64,000 nt of DNA from Flaccisagitta enflata. Lineage: Eukaryota > Chaetognatha > Sagittoidea > Aphragmophora. The translations under genes and the position numbers were made by a program. This document shows, piece by piece, positions 10,397-21,345 of this stretch (positions are counted from its first letter, which is position 1; each line of letters opens with the position of its first letter). The DNA lies in contig OZ231127.1 in the NCBI GenBank assembly GCA_965153355.1, positions 73,904,001-73,968,000 on the forward strand, in the 5' to 3' direction. Below the pieces are notes generated by a model. The model made no database searches. It saw only the letters and a list, made by a program, of their open reading frames with translations, and was not told the origin of the DNA.

Positions 10397-11570
10397 TTTT
10401 TTGGGCAGCGGCCCCAAAGGGGTCGATGACCTATACTTTCGTACATATGGGGGATTTTGTCCCTCTTTCTCCATCATCTTCTGCGCCCCCCTCTGACTCA
10501 GATCCTAGCCTCAAGGCCCAAATCCCAGCCTTAACTCCCCAATTCCAGCCTTGACGCCCAACCTCCAGCCTTGAGGCCCAAATCCCAGTCTTGAGGCCCA
10601 AATCCCACAAATGAATCCCAAAGACTGGGATTTGGGCCTCAAGCACCATCCATCCAAATTACCGCCAGGCGGTTTTTAGTATTACTCTGAATTTTCCGCT
10701 TGAATTTACTCAGGATGGACTTCCTGAACTAGGATCCAGCTTCAAAGAAATCTTTCTTGTGGCGCTTTTTGAAAAAAATCCAAAATTGATAATTTTTCAT
10801 TCTATATTGCACCCAGATTCTAGAGGGTTGTTAGAAAACCTTTTTAGATAGCATATTTGAATTCCTGATGAAATTTCCTTTCGTTTGATAGGTCACACTA
10901 TATATTTTTCAAAAGAGATCAAATTTTCAATTTTTTAGCCACCGTTACTTTTTGTAACGGTGGCTTAGAAATTGAAAATTTTATTTCTTTTCAAAAACAT
11001 ATAGTGCGACCTATCAAATGAAAGGAAATTTTATCAGGAATTCAGATATGCTATCTAAAAAGATCTTCTAACAACCCTAAAAATTCTGACTTCAAAATAA
11101 GAGAAAAAACAATCAATTTTGGATTTTTTTCAAAAGGCGCCACAAGAAAGATTTTTTTGAAGCTGGATTCTTGTTCAGGAGGTCCATATTGAGTGTAAAC
11201 AAGCAGAAAATCCAGAGTAATACTGAAAACCACCTGGCGGTAGTTTGAACGGATGGTGCAAGGCTAAGATGGGCCTCAAGGCTGGGATTGGCGCCTCAAG
11301 GCTGGGATTGGCGCCTCAAGGCTGGGATTGGCGCCTCAAGGCTGGGATTTGGGCCCCAAGGCAGGGATTTGGACCTTGAGGCTAGGATCTGAATCAGAGG
11401 GGGGGGGGGACGGAGGAGTAGAAAGAGGAGGAGGAAGAAATTCCCCATATGTGTGAAAGCATAGGTCATCAACCCCTTTGGGGCCGCTGCCCTGCTCCCC
11501 CCTCAACTTTAACTACAACCTACTTAGGCAGGGCACTGGTACCGCTGACCATCCAACGCTTTTGCGACTA
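10397..11570 (+). mobile_element. Family A element with nested foldback
   Basis: The short end TTGGGCAGCGGCCCCAAAGG is at the left and the extended end, finishing TTTTGCGACTA, at the right. The 20-bp units are in CCCAGCCTCAAGGCCCAAAT orientation up to about 10610, then switch to the reverse orientation. A 615-bp palindromic element is inserted within the reversed units. Another A-like start follows four bases later. Confidence 0.75.
10644..11258. mobile_element. 615-bp palindromic foldback element
   Basis: The two halves are near-complete inverted copies with arms of about 300 bp. The ends are CACCATCC and GGATGGTG. The centre is a perfect 12-bp stem (AGCCACCGTTAC / GTAACGGTGGCT) around five T at 10937-10965. 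CAAG occurs directly on both sides (10640-10643, 11259-11262) and removing the element rejoins a normal 20-bp unit (GGCCTCAAGGCT), so it inserted after the tandem array existed. No transposase is encoded. The superfamily is unclear. Confidence 0.85.
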
Positions 11571-11574
11571 TTTT

Positions 11575-11745
11575 ATTGAACGGCCTCAAATGGGCCGATG
11601 ACCTGTGCTTTCTCACATCGTGAAATTTCTCCACCTTCTACTTTGCTCACCATTTCCGAGGCTCAGATGCCAGCCTCAAGGCCCATATCCCATCATCTTG
11701 GCACAAATCTCGACCTGGGGAGAAATCCCAGTCTTTCATAGGTCC
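11575..11745 (+). mobile_element. Family A element, diverged partial copy
   Basis: ACGGCCTCAAATGGGCCGAT, then GACCTGTGCTTTCTCACAT, and then a few AGGCCCATATCCCATC-like units. It follows the previous copy head to tail. The far end is missing or unrecognisable. Confidence 0.55.
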
Positions 11746-12146
11746 CTCACTACCACATTACAACATGCATTTATGTAAATACTCCGTTTTTGCAACAATT
11801 CGTTGACTATAGAATATCGCTTGATTTCGCATTTTGGTTTCTAAAAATATCAAATACCTTTGTCATTCTACCGAGCAAAAAATGAGTCACGATGCTTCTT
11901 TGGTCTATTATCTTAACTCCCTCAAATTCTCTTCCACGCATTTAATATGACATCGTACAAGTATTTGAGCAGGGCCGGTCTCTGAGACCACCTGAATATG
12001 ATCGGGATGTGTCTTCTAAAGGCCGGAAAACTTTCGGCAAAAAAATTCCGCTCAGGAAAATTCGTCCAACCTCTACTGCTCCACAGAGGAGAATGTCATA
12101 TTTTACCCTCATTTTTTATCAAAACTTGCCGAAATTTTTAAATCTT

Positions 12147-13280
12147 CATAAAATCATGATTCCTGTCCTAGTTGGAGTAAAACTTTGGGATAGGGCTCAT
12201 TCGACGCGTATTGTTTAGTAGTTTTTCAGCTCAATTGGTCAAGTGGTTGTCGAGAAAATCGAATTTCTTTTCAAAAAAGGCAACTTAATTTTACTCTTTT
12301 TTTTCTGACACGGTTTGTAGCAACTCCGTATACGCACGTGTGCGCAAGATATGGCTCCCATGGCTAAGATAGATCCAAAGCATGATGCATTGGGGTCTAA
12401 AAGCCGCGTGGCGAGCCGAGGTGACCCCCAACTGATCGCTCATTCACCTTCACCTTCAGGTCCAAATCGCTAAGAAATAGAACTCACAAATTTTTATAAT
12501 ATTCATAAAATCATAATTCCTGTTCTCATGGGAGCAAAACTTTGGGATAGGGCTTATTCGACGCGTATTTTTTAGTAGTTTCTCTGATGAAAATTTCGCT
12601 CCATCGGTCAAAGAGGTTGCTGAGAAAATTTCATTTGTTTTTCAAAAAAGGCCCGAAAATCAGATTTTTTTCTCATTTTTACATTTTAAAACTCAACATA
12701 CGCGCGTGTACGCAAGATATTGCTCCCACGGCCAAGATAGATCCAAAGTGATGTATTGGGGTGTAAAAGCCGCGTGGTGAGCCGAGGCGACCCACAACTG
12801 ACCGCTCAACAACTTATCATTCACCATCAGGTCAAAATCGCTATAAAATTAAACACACAAAATTTATAAATTATCATAAAATCATAATTCCTGGTCTAAA
12901 ACTTTAAGATAAGGCTTATTCAACGCGAAGTTTTAAGTAGTTTTTAGTCGCGTGCTACGCGACTCTAAATCCTGCTTCGTCGGTCCGTCCATTGGTCTGT
13001 CTGTCCGTCCGTCCATCCGTCTGTCTGTCACACTTTACTTTTTCAGCGTTGATGGGGGTTTTGGCCCTATTGCTCCTGCCCAAATGTTCCACTGACCTCA
13101 ATTATGGCCCCTGCCCACCCGCACGCGACTGGGGTAGCTGTGTATCAGGCCTTGTTCTTTACAAAAGTAACTCAACTCAATCGGTCAAGGGGTTGTCAAG
13201 AAAATTGAATTTCTTTTCCAAGAAAGGCCTTAAAATCAGAATTTTTTTCTCAATTTCACCGTTAACGACTCAATGTACAC
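12147..13280 (+). repeat. ~360-bp tandem satellite, about 2.7 units
   Basis: Units start with CATAAAATCATRATTCCTG at 12147, 12504 and 12874 (periods 357 and 370). Shared blocks include TTTGGGATAGGGCT-ATTCG, ACGCGTAT, GGTCAAG-GGTTG and AAGCCGCGTGG-GAGCCGAG. Units have diverged noticeably. The third unit is interrupted by a family C element. Confidence 0.75.
12941..13156 (+). mobile_element. Family C element inside the 360-bp satellite
   Basis: It starts TTTTTAGTCGCGTGCTACGC followed by GACTC. A GTCC/GTCTGTCC run then leads to CACACTTTACTTTTTCAGCG. It ends CCCTGCCCACCCGCACGCG, ACTGGGGTAGC and GGCCTTGTT. The flanks continue the third satellite unit, so units 1 and 2 serve as empty-site references. 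Confidence 0.75.
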
Positions 13281-13309
13281 CAAACATCGGGTCAGTTCCT
13301 ATTCGTGAC

Positions 13310-13480
13310 AGCCGCATTTTTAACAAGCCACTTGGTCGCTCACTACATTCATTCACTCGCACCGCTCACTCTGCTCATTTGCTCTCCAGCATAAGGCTTG
13401 CCTCATCCACAGGCTGGCTCACTCACTTTGATCATTCACTTTGCTCACTTTGCTCACTCACTTCCAACCCATTGCATAAC
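13310..13480 (+). repeat. Family G repeat (CGCTCAC-rich)
   Basis: TTTAACAAGCCACTTGGTCG, then CTCACTACATTCATTCACTC and CACCGCTCACTCTGCTCA, then CTCACTTTG words. The start recurs at 38060 (TTTTTTAACGGGCCACTCGG) and reverse-type words occur at 33445-33830. Confidence 0.5.
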
Positions 13481-13689
13481 GACTTCTATAGTAACGCCAT
13501 TTCCGGTATTTGCCATGGCAACGTAACGCCATTTTGGCGTTTATATGGCGTTATTTGAGGCGTTATTATTGTTGTCATTGCTGTCACTTTTTTGTCCATC
13601 TTTTTTTAGTCATTATGGATTTTTTGTGATCATTTGAAAAAAAACTAAAGATAGAAAAAATGTTATATAATGTATTTACCATTAACAAT

Positions 13690-13925
13690 GATTTTTTTCA
13701 CTTTTTTTTTTGTTCATTTTTCACTTTTCACTTTTTGATTTCACTTTTCATTTTTTACTTTTCATTTTTCACTGTTCACTTTTCACTTTTTATTTTTTAT
13801 TTTTCATTTTACAATTTCACTTTTCATTTTTCATTTTTCACTTCTTATTTTTTATTTTTTACTTTTTATTTTTTACTTTTTATTTTTTGTTTTTTTAATT
13901 TTTCCACTTTTGATTTTTGATATAA
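13690..13925. repeat. (TTTTCACT / TTTTTATT)n T-rich minisatellite
   Basis: Imperfect 7-13 bp units of TTTTCACTTTTCAT type. Phe-rich open frames here are repeat translations. Confidence 0.85.
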
Positions 13926-14212
13926 AGTTTTTTTTTCTCTTTTTTTAACCTTTAATATCTAAGGTTTCATATTTAAATTCTAGTTTCATATACTTTTATT
14001 ATTCATTCTTTAAAATTTTTACATATTAGCATTTAAATATTCCTTTTATCAAGAATGTTTTGATAGAAAATGATCTAAGTTTGAAAATGATCACTTATTC
14101 TCCGACATGCTTAACATGAGATTCAATAACATCGACGTAACATAAATGCTGAAACAATTTTCTTGGTTTTGGTCTCAGTCTTTCATAGAGGGATAACTAC
14201 AGAGATACAGTG

Positions 14213-14244
<32 letters not shown>

Positions 14245-14519
14245 GGACACAAACATTTCGTTTTACATTTATTGACTAGCTTTAAATAGCTTTGAATAGC
14301 TTCAAATAGCTTCAAATAGTTGTAAATAGCTTTTGATAACTTTTTATAGCTTTAAATAGACCGTAACGACCAGAAACGAAGTCGTAATATGCAAAAATCG
14401 TAACTATAGTGTCTTTGATGCTATTGGGGAATAGCAAAACGTGACAAAAAACGGGTTTCTGAATTTTCTACGCAATCCGTTGGTCATCAAAGAGGAAAAG
14501 GCGGACTTCAAATCAGAGA
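13926..14519. other. No gene seen; short (CAGA)n at 14216-14245
   Basis: AT-rich sequence. A CAGA run of about 30 bp lies at 14216-14245, and at 14278-14345 there are about seven imperfect TAGCTTTAAA units. Confidence 0.6.
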
Positions 14520-15130
14520 TTAGCAACAAAGAGGTGGCAACCAGTAATAAAAGGCACACTGCACTCTCCTAATAGTAATAGTAATATCAATAGAGGAAAA
14601 CAACAAAGAGGTGGCAACCACTAGAATTAGGCACACTTCATTATCCTTATAGTAATAGTAATATTGATAGAGGAAAAGGCTGACTTTAAATTGGAGATTA
14701 ACAACAAAGAGGTAGCAACCACTAGAATTAGGCACACTGCACTCTCCTGATAGTAATAGTAATATCAATAGAGGATAAGATGGACTTCAAATCGGAGATT
14801 TACAACAAAGAGTTGGCAACCAGTAGGATTAGGCACACTCTCCTCTTTGTTGCTTAAATCTTCTTTAACCATTTTGGAGATTTACAACAAAGAGGTGGCA
14901 ACAAGTAATAATAGGCACACTGCATTATCCTAATAGTAATAGTAATATCAATAGAGGAAAAGGCGGACTTCAAAGCGGAGATTAACAACACTAGAATTAG
15001 GCACAGCAGAAATTGGCAACTATTGATAATAGGCACACCCCATTATATCCTAATAGTAATAGTAATATCAATAGAGGAAAGGCCAACTTTAAATTGGAAT
15101 TAACAACAAGAGGTGGCAACCACTAGAGTC
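14520..15130. repeat. Irregular ~80-115-bp tandem repeat
   Basis: Blocks AACAAAGAGGTGGCAACCA, ATTAGGCACACT, TAATAGTAATAGTAATATC and AATAGAGGAAAAG recur about six times with variable spacing. A further copy lies apart at 15735-15865, nearly identical to the unit at 14750-14875. Confidence 0.8.
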
Positions 15131-15214
15131 ATTTCTGCACTCTCCTGTAAGTAATAGTCAGGGCCATGGCAGAGCCTTGGGGCCGCCACTGGCACCTCGT
15201 CAGTTCCATCCGTG

Positions 15215-15293
15215 AAAGAGAGAGAGAGAGAGAGAGAGATAAAGGAAGAAGGAGAGGGAGAGAGGAGGAACAAGGAAGTTTTAAGCCGATACT

Positions 15294-15331
<38 letters not shown>

Positions 15332-15413
15332 GGAGAAAGAGAGGAAGAGAGGAGAGGGAAGGGAACAAGGGAGAAAGTTTTAAACAGTCAGAGAGAGAGA
15401 GAGAGAGAGAGGG
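15215..15413. repeat. Three (GA)n runs within a larger repeated purine block
   Basis: GA runs at about 15217-15240, 15297-15326 and 15391-15412, each followed by related sequence (GGGAGAAC/GGAGGAACAAGG, AAGTTTTAA). The block of about 80-90 bp containing each run is itself repeated. Confidence 0.75.
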
Positions 15414-15734
15414 AGAACAAAGGAAAGAGTTTTATACCGATACTAAGAAGAGAGTTAGGTGGAAATACTTAAACCAATCATTCTGGGTGTTTCTACACTT
15501 CTTAACCTTTTTTCATTGGATCCCACTAAAAACTTCTTGTACTAATTGTTTATGCAATATCTAGTAATGATTTATGTTACATTTAAAGCAAGGCTTTCTT
15601 TTACTGATAAGCACTAAAATTACTGTTCTCTATACATATAGAGACAAAAAATCACTGGTTAGTAAGTTGGGACACTAAGGAGTTGTCGTGACACAAATTG
15701 GAGGTGGACCCCCCAAATTCTTAGCCTCCCATAC

Positions 15735-15865
15735 GGCGCTGGTAATAGTAATATCAATAGAGGAAAAGATGGACTTCAAATCGGAGATTTACAACAAAGA
15801 GTTGGCAACCAGTAGGATTAGGCACACTCTCCCCTTTGTTGCTTAAATCTTCTTTAACCATTTAT
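15735..15865. repeat. Detached copy of the 14.5-15.1 kb repeat unit
   Basis: Matches 14750-14875 almost base for base over about 120 bp, including CTTAAATCTTCTTTAACCAT. About 600 bp separate it from the main array. Confidence 0.8.
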
Positions 15866-16530
15866 GTTTACTTGCAAATTTGATGATCCGTCTCCAAGGT
15901 TTGGTAAAGTCGTTTGATGAAATTTTTTAGAATTTGGAAGAGTGTTTCAAAAATACAAGAACAAAGTACGAGTACAAGATATTGATATGAGTACTGTATT
16001 ATCTTCATTTAGTGCCCCACTTCCCTCGTCCATGCTTCAAAATTTCAGAGCGCACTGGCTTTTAAGGCATGCCCGCTTTTAAGGCATAAAACCAACTGTC
16101 CCATGAGAGATTTTGTCGTTATTTCTATATTTGCAATGAGGCAGCTTCATAGGGCATATTTTTGATCAGTTCCTTGAAATGCGCTCTTGTGAAGCTCAAC
16201 TGTATGTTATTCCAAGTTTCAGAATGAAGGGAACTAACGAATCTAACTGTAATTCATTGAATGGAGAATAGATTAACAACATATGATTCTAAACCTCAAA
16301 GCGCCTGTGAAGGATGGAATTTTAGAGCTATATCTGCGTTGATGAATGGATGTAAGATTCTATTTTGTTTATCTCTACTGAGCCGATTATATTGACAGTT
16401 TGCAAATTGAAGTGAGGAATATTTTTTAAAGGCCAAGAGATTTTAAATTGATGCGCCCTCTTCAGATGTAAGATATTAAGAAACAAATAATTAGGATAAC
16501 AAGGCCAAGTAGGCCAATAAGGTGCGACAT
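15866..16530. other. No gene seen
   Basis: Unique-looking AT-rich sequence with only short open frames. No recognisable motif. Confidence 0.5.
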
Positions 16531-16534
16531 GTGG

Positions 16535-16620
16535 ATCGTCGAACAAATGCGTTATCCGACCGACAGACAGACCAACAGACCAACGGACACAGCCAGTTAT
16601 AGAGGTGCTTTGTCGCACCT
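16535..16620 (-). mobile_element. C/D-like fragment
   Basis: GACCGACAGACAGACCAACA and CCAACGGAC are the reverse-type GTCC/GTCTG stretch, followed by GTGCTTTGTCGCACCTAAAAA as a changed hairpin end. The opposite end is not recognisable nearby. Confidence 0.4.
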
Positions 16621-16846
16621 AAAAAGATATTAAGATATGATGATGTGAAGATATAAAGATATTGAGATAAAGAGAGGGTATAAACTAGTACCTCTGGATC
16701 CTCATCCCTTCTTTCCACACTCCAACGCCTCACACCCCACTTTACCACCGTCTCCCTGCACCCCTGTTGCAACCTTCTCCTTCGCCTCCCAGTCCCCACG
16801 CCTCTCCATACCACCTCCCCCATCCCCGCCTCCCCACAAAGAGACA

Positions 16847-17035
16847 TGAAGGGACATGGAGAGACATGGAAAGACCTTGAGAGACATGAAGAGACATGAG
16901 GAAACAAGAGGAGACAAAAGAGACATAAGAGAAGTAAGAGACATAAGAGACGTAGGAGACATATAGAAGCCATGAGAGACAAAAGAGAAAAAATACACTT
17001 GAGAACACAGAAAGTATAAGAGACATGAAGAGACA
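16847..17035. repeat. (GAGACATGAA)n minisatellite
   Basis: Imperfect 10-15 bp units of GAGACATGAA/GAGACATAAGA type. A 204-residue minus-strand frame rich in MSLHVSYVS is its translation. Confidence 0.85.
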
Positions 17036-17206
17036 TAACGTGGAATGAAAAGAAACCCCTAAAAATTGCGTTTAAAGATTTTCCCGTTACCAATATACCA
17101 TGCACTTATACAGATGCGAAGACGCATCTGTAAAGCATGTGTAAAGATTGTGTATGCAAACTCGGCTATTGATATTTAGTTGAGGATGTATCTTTCTGTT
17201 GAAATG

Positions 17207-18215
17207 AAAAACTCTTTCATACAGTATGATTTTTTTCAAATGAAACAAAAGATGACAACATAAATCCTAAACGAATCAACATAATCAAATTCTGAAAAAA
17301 ACGCCTGAAAGAGTAGGTTAGTGCATTTATTCATGCCAAATTTCAGCATTCCGACTCAAGTAGTTTAGCCTCAATCGCTTTTTGAAGTCAAACTATGAAT
17401 CATCCGAAATAACTTTTTTTTAACCATGGCAAAAGAGAAAAAGTGAACTACTTGTTTGTCAGTGTTTAACATCCAAGCAATGAGAAAAACATAGCAAAAT
17501 CCATGACCATTTTGAAGCTCTGCAAAAGATCTTTCAAATGAGACCTTGCTGGATATCCTAGCTCTATCCGTTTAGAAATGCCATTAGAATGAAGACTAGG
17601 TAGTCAAGAATGCGGAATTTCACAACATGATTTTCACGGGTTATCTTTATTCTAACTTAAAAATCAAATGCATTGAGTCAGAAATTTGTTCTTGGTCCCA
17701 TTTTAAAGAAATTTGAAGCTCTTTAATTTGCTCATATGGATAACAAGTAGCTAAAACAATCCTAAAGCTGCATCATTGAAAAAAACAAAAAGACAAAAAT
17801 TACTCATTGGAAAAAAATTGAAATGATCATTTTTTCAATCAGTGATTTTTTTCAAACCTTTGTCATTCTAGCAGAATGAAGCGCTACAATTACCAGCAGC
17901 GTGGCGTTTGGGAACAGACACACATGCAGAGCTTTCAAACGGTCATGGATTTTCTATGATTCAGGTCATTGTGGTTAAGCAAAATTAGCAAAACAAGTGT
18001 TTTTTTCTTTGCCATAGGTGGAAGAAATTGATATCTTCATATTCTTCGTGAAACTAAACTACTTGAGTCGGAATGCTGAAATTTGGCATGAATAAATGCA
18101 CTAACCTACTCTTTCAGGTTTTTTTTCAGAATTTGATTATGTTGATTCGTTTAGGATTTATATTGTCATCTTTTGTTTCATTTGAAAAAAATCATACTGT
18201 ATGAGAGCGGTTTTT
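17207..18215. mobile_element. ~1-kb element with long (~160-bp) inverted repeats
   Basis: The left arm (ATACAGTATGATTTTTTTCA … GAAAGAGTAGGTTAGTGCAT … AGTAGTTT) reappears inverted at 18050-18210 with few changes. The interior contains a CCATTTTGAAGCTCT … CGTTTAGAAATGCCATT segment related to mariner-like copies at 56.9 and 60.3 kb. No transposase is seen. Exact ends and target duplication are not clear. Confidence 0.65.
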
Positions 18216-18430
18216 ATGGAATTGCTGCAACAAGCAACAAATTTTGTTTCATTTCATTTGATCCAGAAAGAATAATTCCACATTACATTTCTTCATTGAG
18301 CATCTTAAATAGGTCGTACCTAAAATTGGATAGGTGAGTACATGAGTGGAAGCATATGAAATACAGAATAAGGTAAGTTTTGAATGTTTTTTATACTTAA
18401 AGATATTCAGTTGATTCTTTTAATCATTTT

Positions 18431-18647
18431 CAGTTGCAGACACGCAACTCTATAAGAGGATTTGTCCGTCCATTGGTCCCTTGGTCCGTTGGTCCTTTAG
18501 TCCAAAATGCATGAGTCGGAAAGAAAAACAAGCATTTTAGATGCTTTTTTGGGTATGTGTATTGGTGGGGGGCACGGAGTGTGGATGGTGGATGGATGCC
18601 CCTACCCACCCATCCGCAGCGATATTGTGACCCCGCGTCACTTGTTT
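18431..18647 (+). mobile_element. Family D element
   Basis: It starts with the short palindrome AGTTGCAGACACGCAACT, followed by GTCCGTCCATTGGTCC-type repeats, a GTGTGGATGGTGGATGGATG stretch and the D-type end CCCACCCATCCGCAGCGATA, TTGTGACCCCGCGTCACTTG. Related copies lie at 28862, 33090 and 56652. Confidence 0.7.
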
Positions 18648-18705
18648 CTATAGGTTTTTTGCGGGATACTTTTTTTTGCACATTTCATAGTATCTAGGAA
18701 TGTAG

Positions 18706-19462
18706 AAGCGATTGACCGCTTCCATTTTGGTGGGTTGGGTAGCTACTAGTATTTGAAATACAAAATGCGGAAATTGACCGCTCCCATTTTGGTGGGTGGG
18801 ATAGTTACTGCATCTCAGACGAAACAGTTCCAGAGAGGGAAAGGCTAAATTTCTTCATTAGATGTTCATGCAAGGTTTCACCTGAGCAAGTTTCTTCTTT
18901 TTAGATTTTTTTAGCTATTTTAGTCATTGAATAAGTAAATCCCATAAGTTTGCGGAAAATAACTTGTTGTTAAGAAGCAGCGCATCCATGTCATGAAAAC
19001 CAGCGGTTATTCTATGTCGACCAGTCGTCACGGCAAGGAGGTGATGTCATATTCTGTCATTTGGTGCTATCATGTCATCTCTGGCCTTCCTAGCATGATC
19101 AGGTGCCCATGACTGCGTTCGCTACACCTCTCCTTCAGAATAATCGCCAGAAAATGTTGCATACATTTCGAGAGATTGAGGAAACACAAATCAAAGAAAT
19201 CTGAAGTTCGTGTATCAGTAAAATCTAACCAAAAGGGGAGGTCCTTGCTTGTAATTCATATTGAAAATGTATTAAGTCACACTTAGAGAAATTTATTTGA
19301 ATACGATATGATCAAAAAACTGTCTACGTCGACTTTTTTTTGCTTGGAAACCATCTCTAAAAGGGAAGACTTTTATTCGAGATGCAGTATTTGAACTACA
19401 AAACGCTGAAGCAGAAGCGGAAACGGTGGCGGCGGCATGCAAATTGACCGCTTCCACATCCC
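18706..19462. mobile_element. hAT-type MITE (TAGGRATGTGGAAGCG family) interrupted by an insertion
   Basis: The left part TAGGAATGTAGAAGCGATTG … GGTGGGATAGTTACT (18706-18809) and the right part AGTATTTGAACTACAAAACG … ACCGCTTCCACATCCCTA (19386-19462) together match the intact 124-bp copy at 46933-47056. The left part carries an internal duplication. A 576-bp insert separates the halves. Confidence 0.55.
18810..19385. mobile_element. 576-bp insertion within a MITE
   Basis: It splits the MITE between GTTACT and AGTATTTG. The ends are GCATCTC and GAGATGC, a short inverted pair. The interior is not recognised. No clear target duplication. Confidence 0.4.
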
Positions 19463-19689
19463 TAACAGTAAGATTCCTGGATATACACAATTTTTCATTG
19501 TGAACACAGACAAGCAATGGAAACTTGATGCCTTACTTTTCCTTTCTCATTGTATCAATACTCGATATCCTTAACTACCTTTGTCAATAATGCCACATAT
19601 AGACAAGCCAATTTACTATGATAACAAGTGGCACACCTCATCATTGTTCCATAAAGGTCGCAACTGTATCAGAACAACACAGTCGTGGC

Positions 19690-20194
<505 letters not shown>

Positions 20195-20656
20195 CATTTT
20201 ATGCTCTCTTTCCCGTACATTAAAAGAAAGTGTTGCCATTTCATGTTGTCTGCAAATCTCATTACAAGAGGAAAGATGCCGTCAAAGGCTTTGACTTAAG
20301 GATGCGTTCACATTAAATGCGTTCACATTAAGGCAGGTGTCAGTCATTTGACTCTAGGTTACATTCACATTGTAGCAGGTGTCTGTCAGTCAAAGGCTTT
20401 GACTCTTAAGGACGCTTTCACATTATAGCAGGTGTCAGCCATTTGACTCTATGTTGCATTCACAACATAGTCAGTCAAAGGCTTTGGATCTAGGTTGCTT
20501 TCACATAGTAGCAGGTGACAGTCAGTCAAAGGCTTTGACTCTAGGTTACTTTTGCGTTGTGGCAAGTGTTAGTCACCTTACTTTAGGTGCGTTCATGTTG
20601 AAGCAAGTGTCAGGCTTTCAATGCAATTTGCGATCACATTGTACTATCTTTGAAAA

Positions 20657-21244
20657 AAGTTTATCGCATTATTGACTAAGGGGCGTTTTATGGACAAGAT
20701 AATACAATTAACATGTCCATAACAATCTTGATACTTGGTCTTGCCCTCCTTGACCTTTTCAAATGCTCTCCTGCGTCTCAGCATGCATTAGCACTGCAAC
20801 TGAAGGTATGATAAGGTGATCTTCCTCCAGACTTTAGCGCAATTCCTTTAGTCCACACATCCATGTGCACATTCTTGACTTTGCCATTGCTTCAATTGGG
20901 ACCATAGCGATTCAATCAGGTTGAGATCTGGGCTGTTTCTGGGCCAACTGGAGCAGTGTTTGACCTTTGACACTATGCCTTTGATGCCATTGCTTAATTG
21001 AAATAGCCAGTGAGCAGGCGCGCCATCTTCCATAAACCATGTTTCAAAAACGCCATTTTTATGCCATTTTCAAAAGAAGGTACACAACTTCAATCAGCTC
21101 TCATTTCTAAACAGTTAGATGCATAGTAATGCGGTTGGCGCCAACTGCTAGAAAATTTAAAGACGTTTCAGAATCTCACCAATTTTTCTTAAGATTTTTT
21201 TATTTGTAAAGGAGATATGAGGCTTTAAGTGATGCGATAAACTT
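20657..21244 (-). mobile_element. Tc1/mariner-superfamily element, decayed
   Basis: AAGTTTATCGCAT at 20657-20669 and its inverse ATGCGATAAACTT at 21232-21244 bound a segment carrying transposase remains on the minus strand. It interrupts a tandem repeat. About 590 bp remain, so the 5' half of the transposase gene is lost. Confidence 0.65.
20725..21090 (-). pseudogene. DDE transposase C-terminal half (IS630/Tc1/mariner type)
   Basis: The minus-strand frame contains FMEDGAPAH (the second catalytic Asp region), then SSWPRNSPDLNLIESLW (the catalytic Glu region), and near the end EGKTKY, the typical Tc1-type C-terminal G-x-T-K-Y motif. Counting from the Asp of MEDG to the Glu of LIE gives 37 residues between them, a DD37E-like spacing rather than the DD34E of classic Tc1. 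In-frame stops occur at about 21070, 20848 and 20787 and the N-terminal half is missing. It can no longer make active enzyme. Confidence 0.75.
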
Positions 21245-21345
21245 ATTTCCAAGGTTGTAGCAAGTATTAGTCATTTGACTCTAGATTGCATTCACTTTGT
21301 AGCATGTGTCAGTCATTTGAATCTAGATTCCTGACTTTTCGTTCC

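Larger units (their letters stand above)
20295..21330. repeat. ~60-bp imperfect tandem repeat, interrupted
   Basis: Words GTGTCAGTCATTTGACTCTA, GGTTGCATTCACATTG-AGCA and GTCAAAGGCTTTGACTC repeat from 20295 to about 20640 and resume at 21250-21330. The gap is the transposon relic at 20657-21244. Confidence 0.75.

Noticed and set aside
16491-17105. 204-residue frame rich in Met-Ser-Leu-His-Val
   Set aside because: Its bulk translates the GAGACATGAA minisatellite; only the edges are unique sequence.
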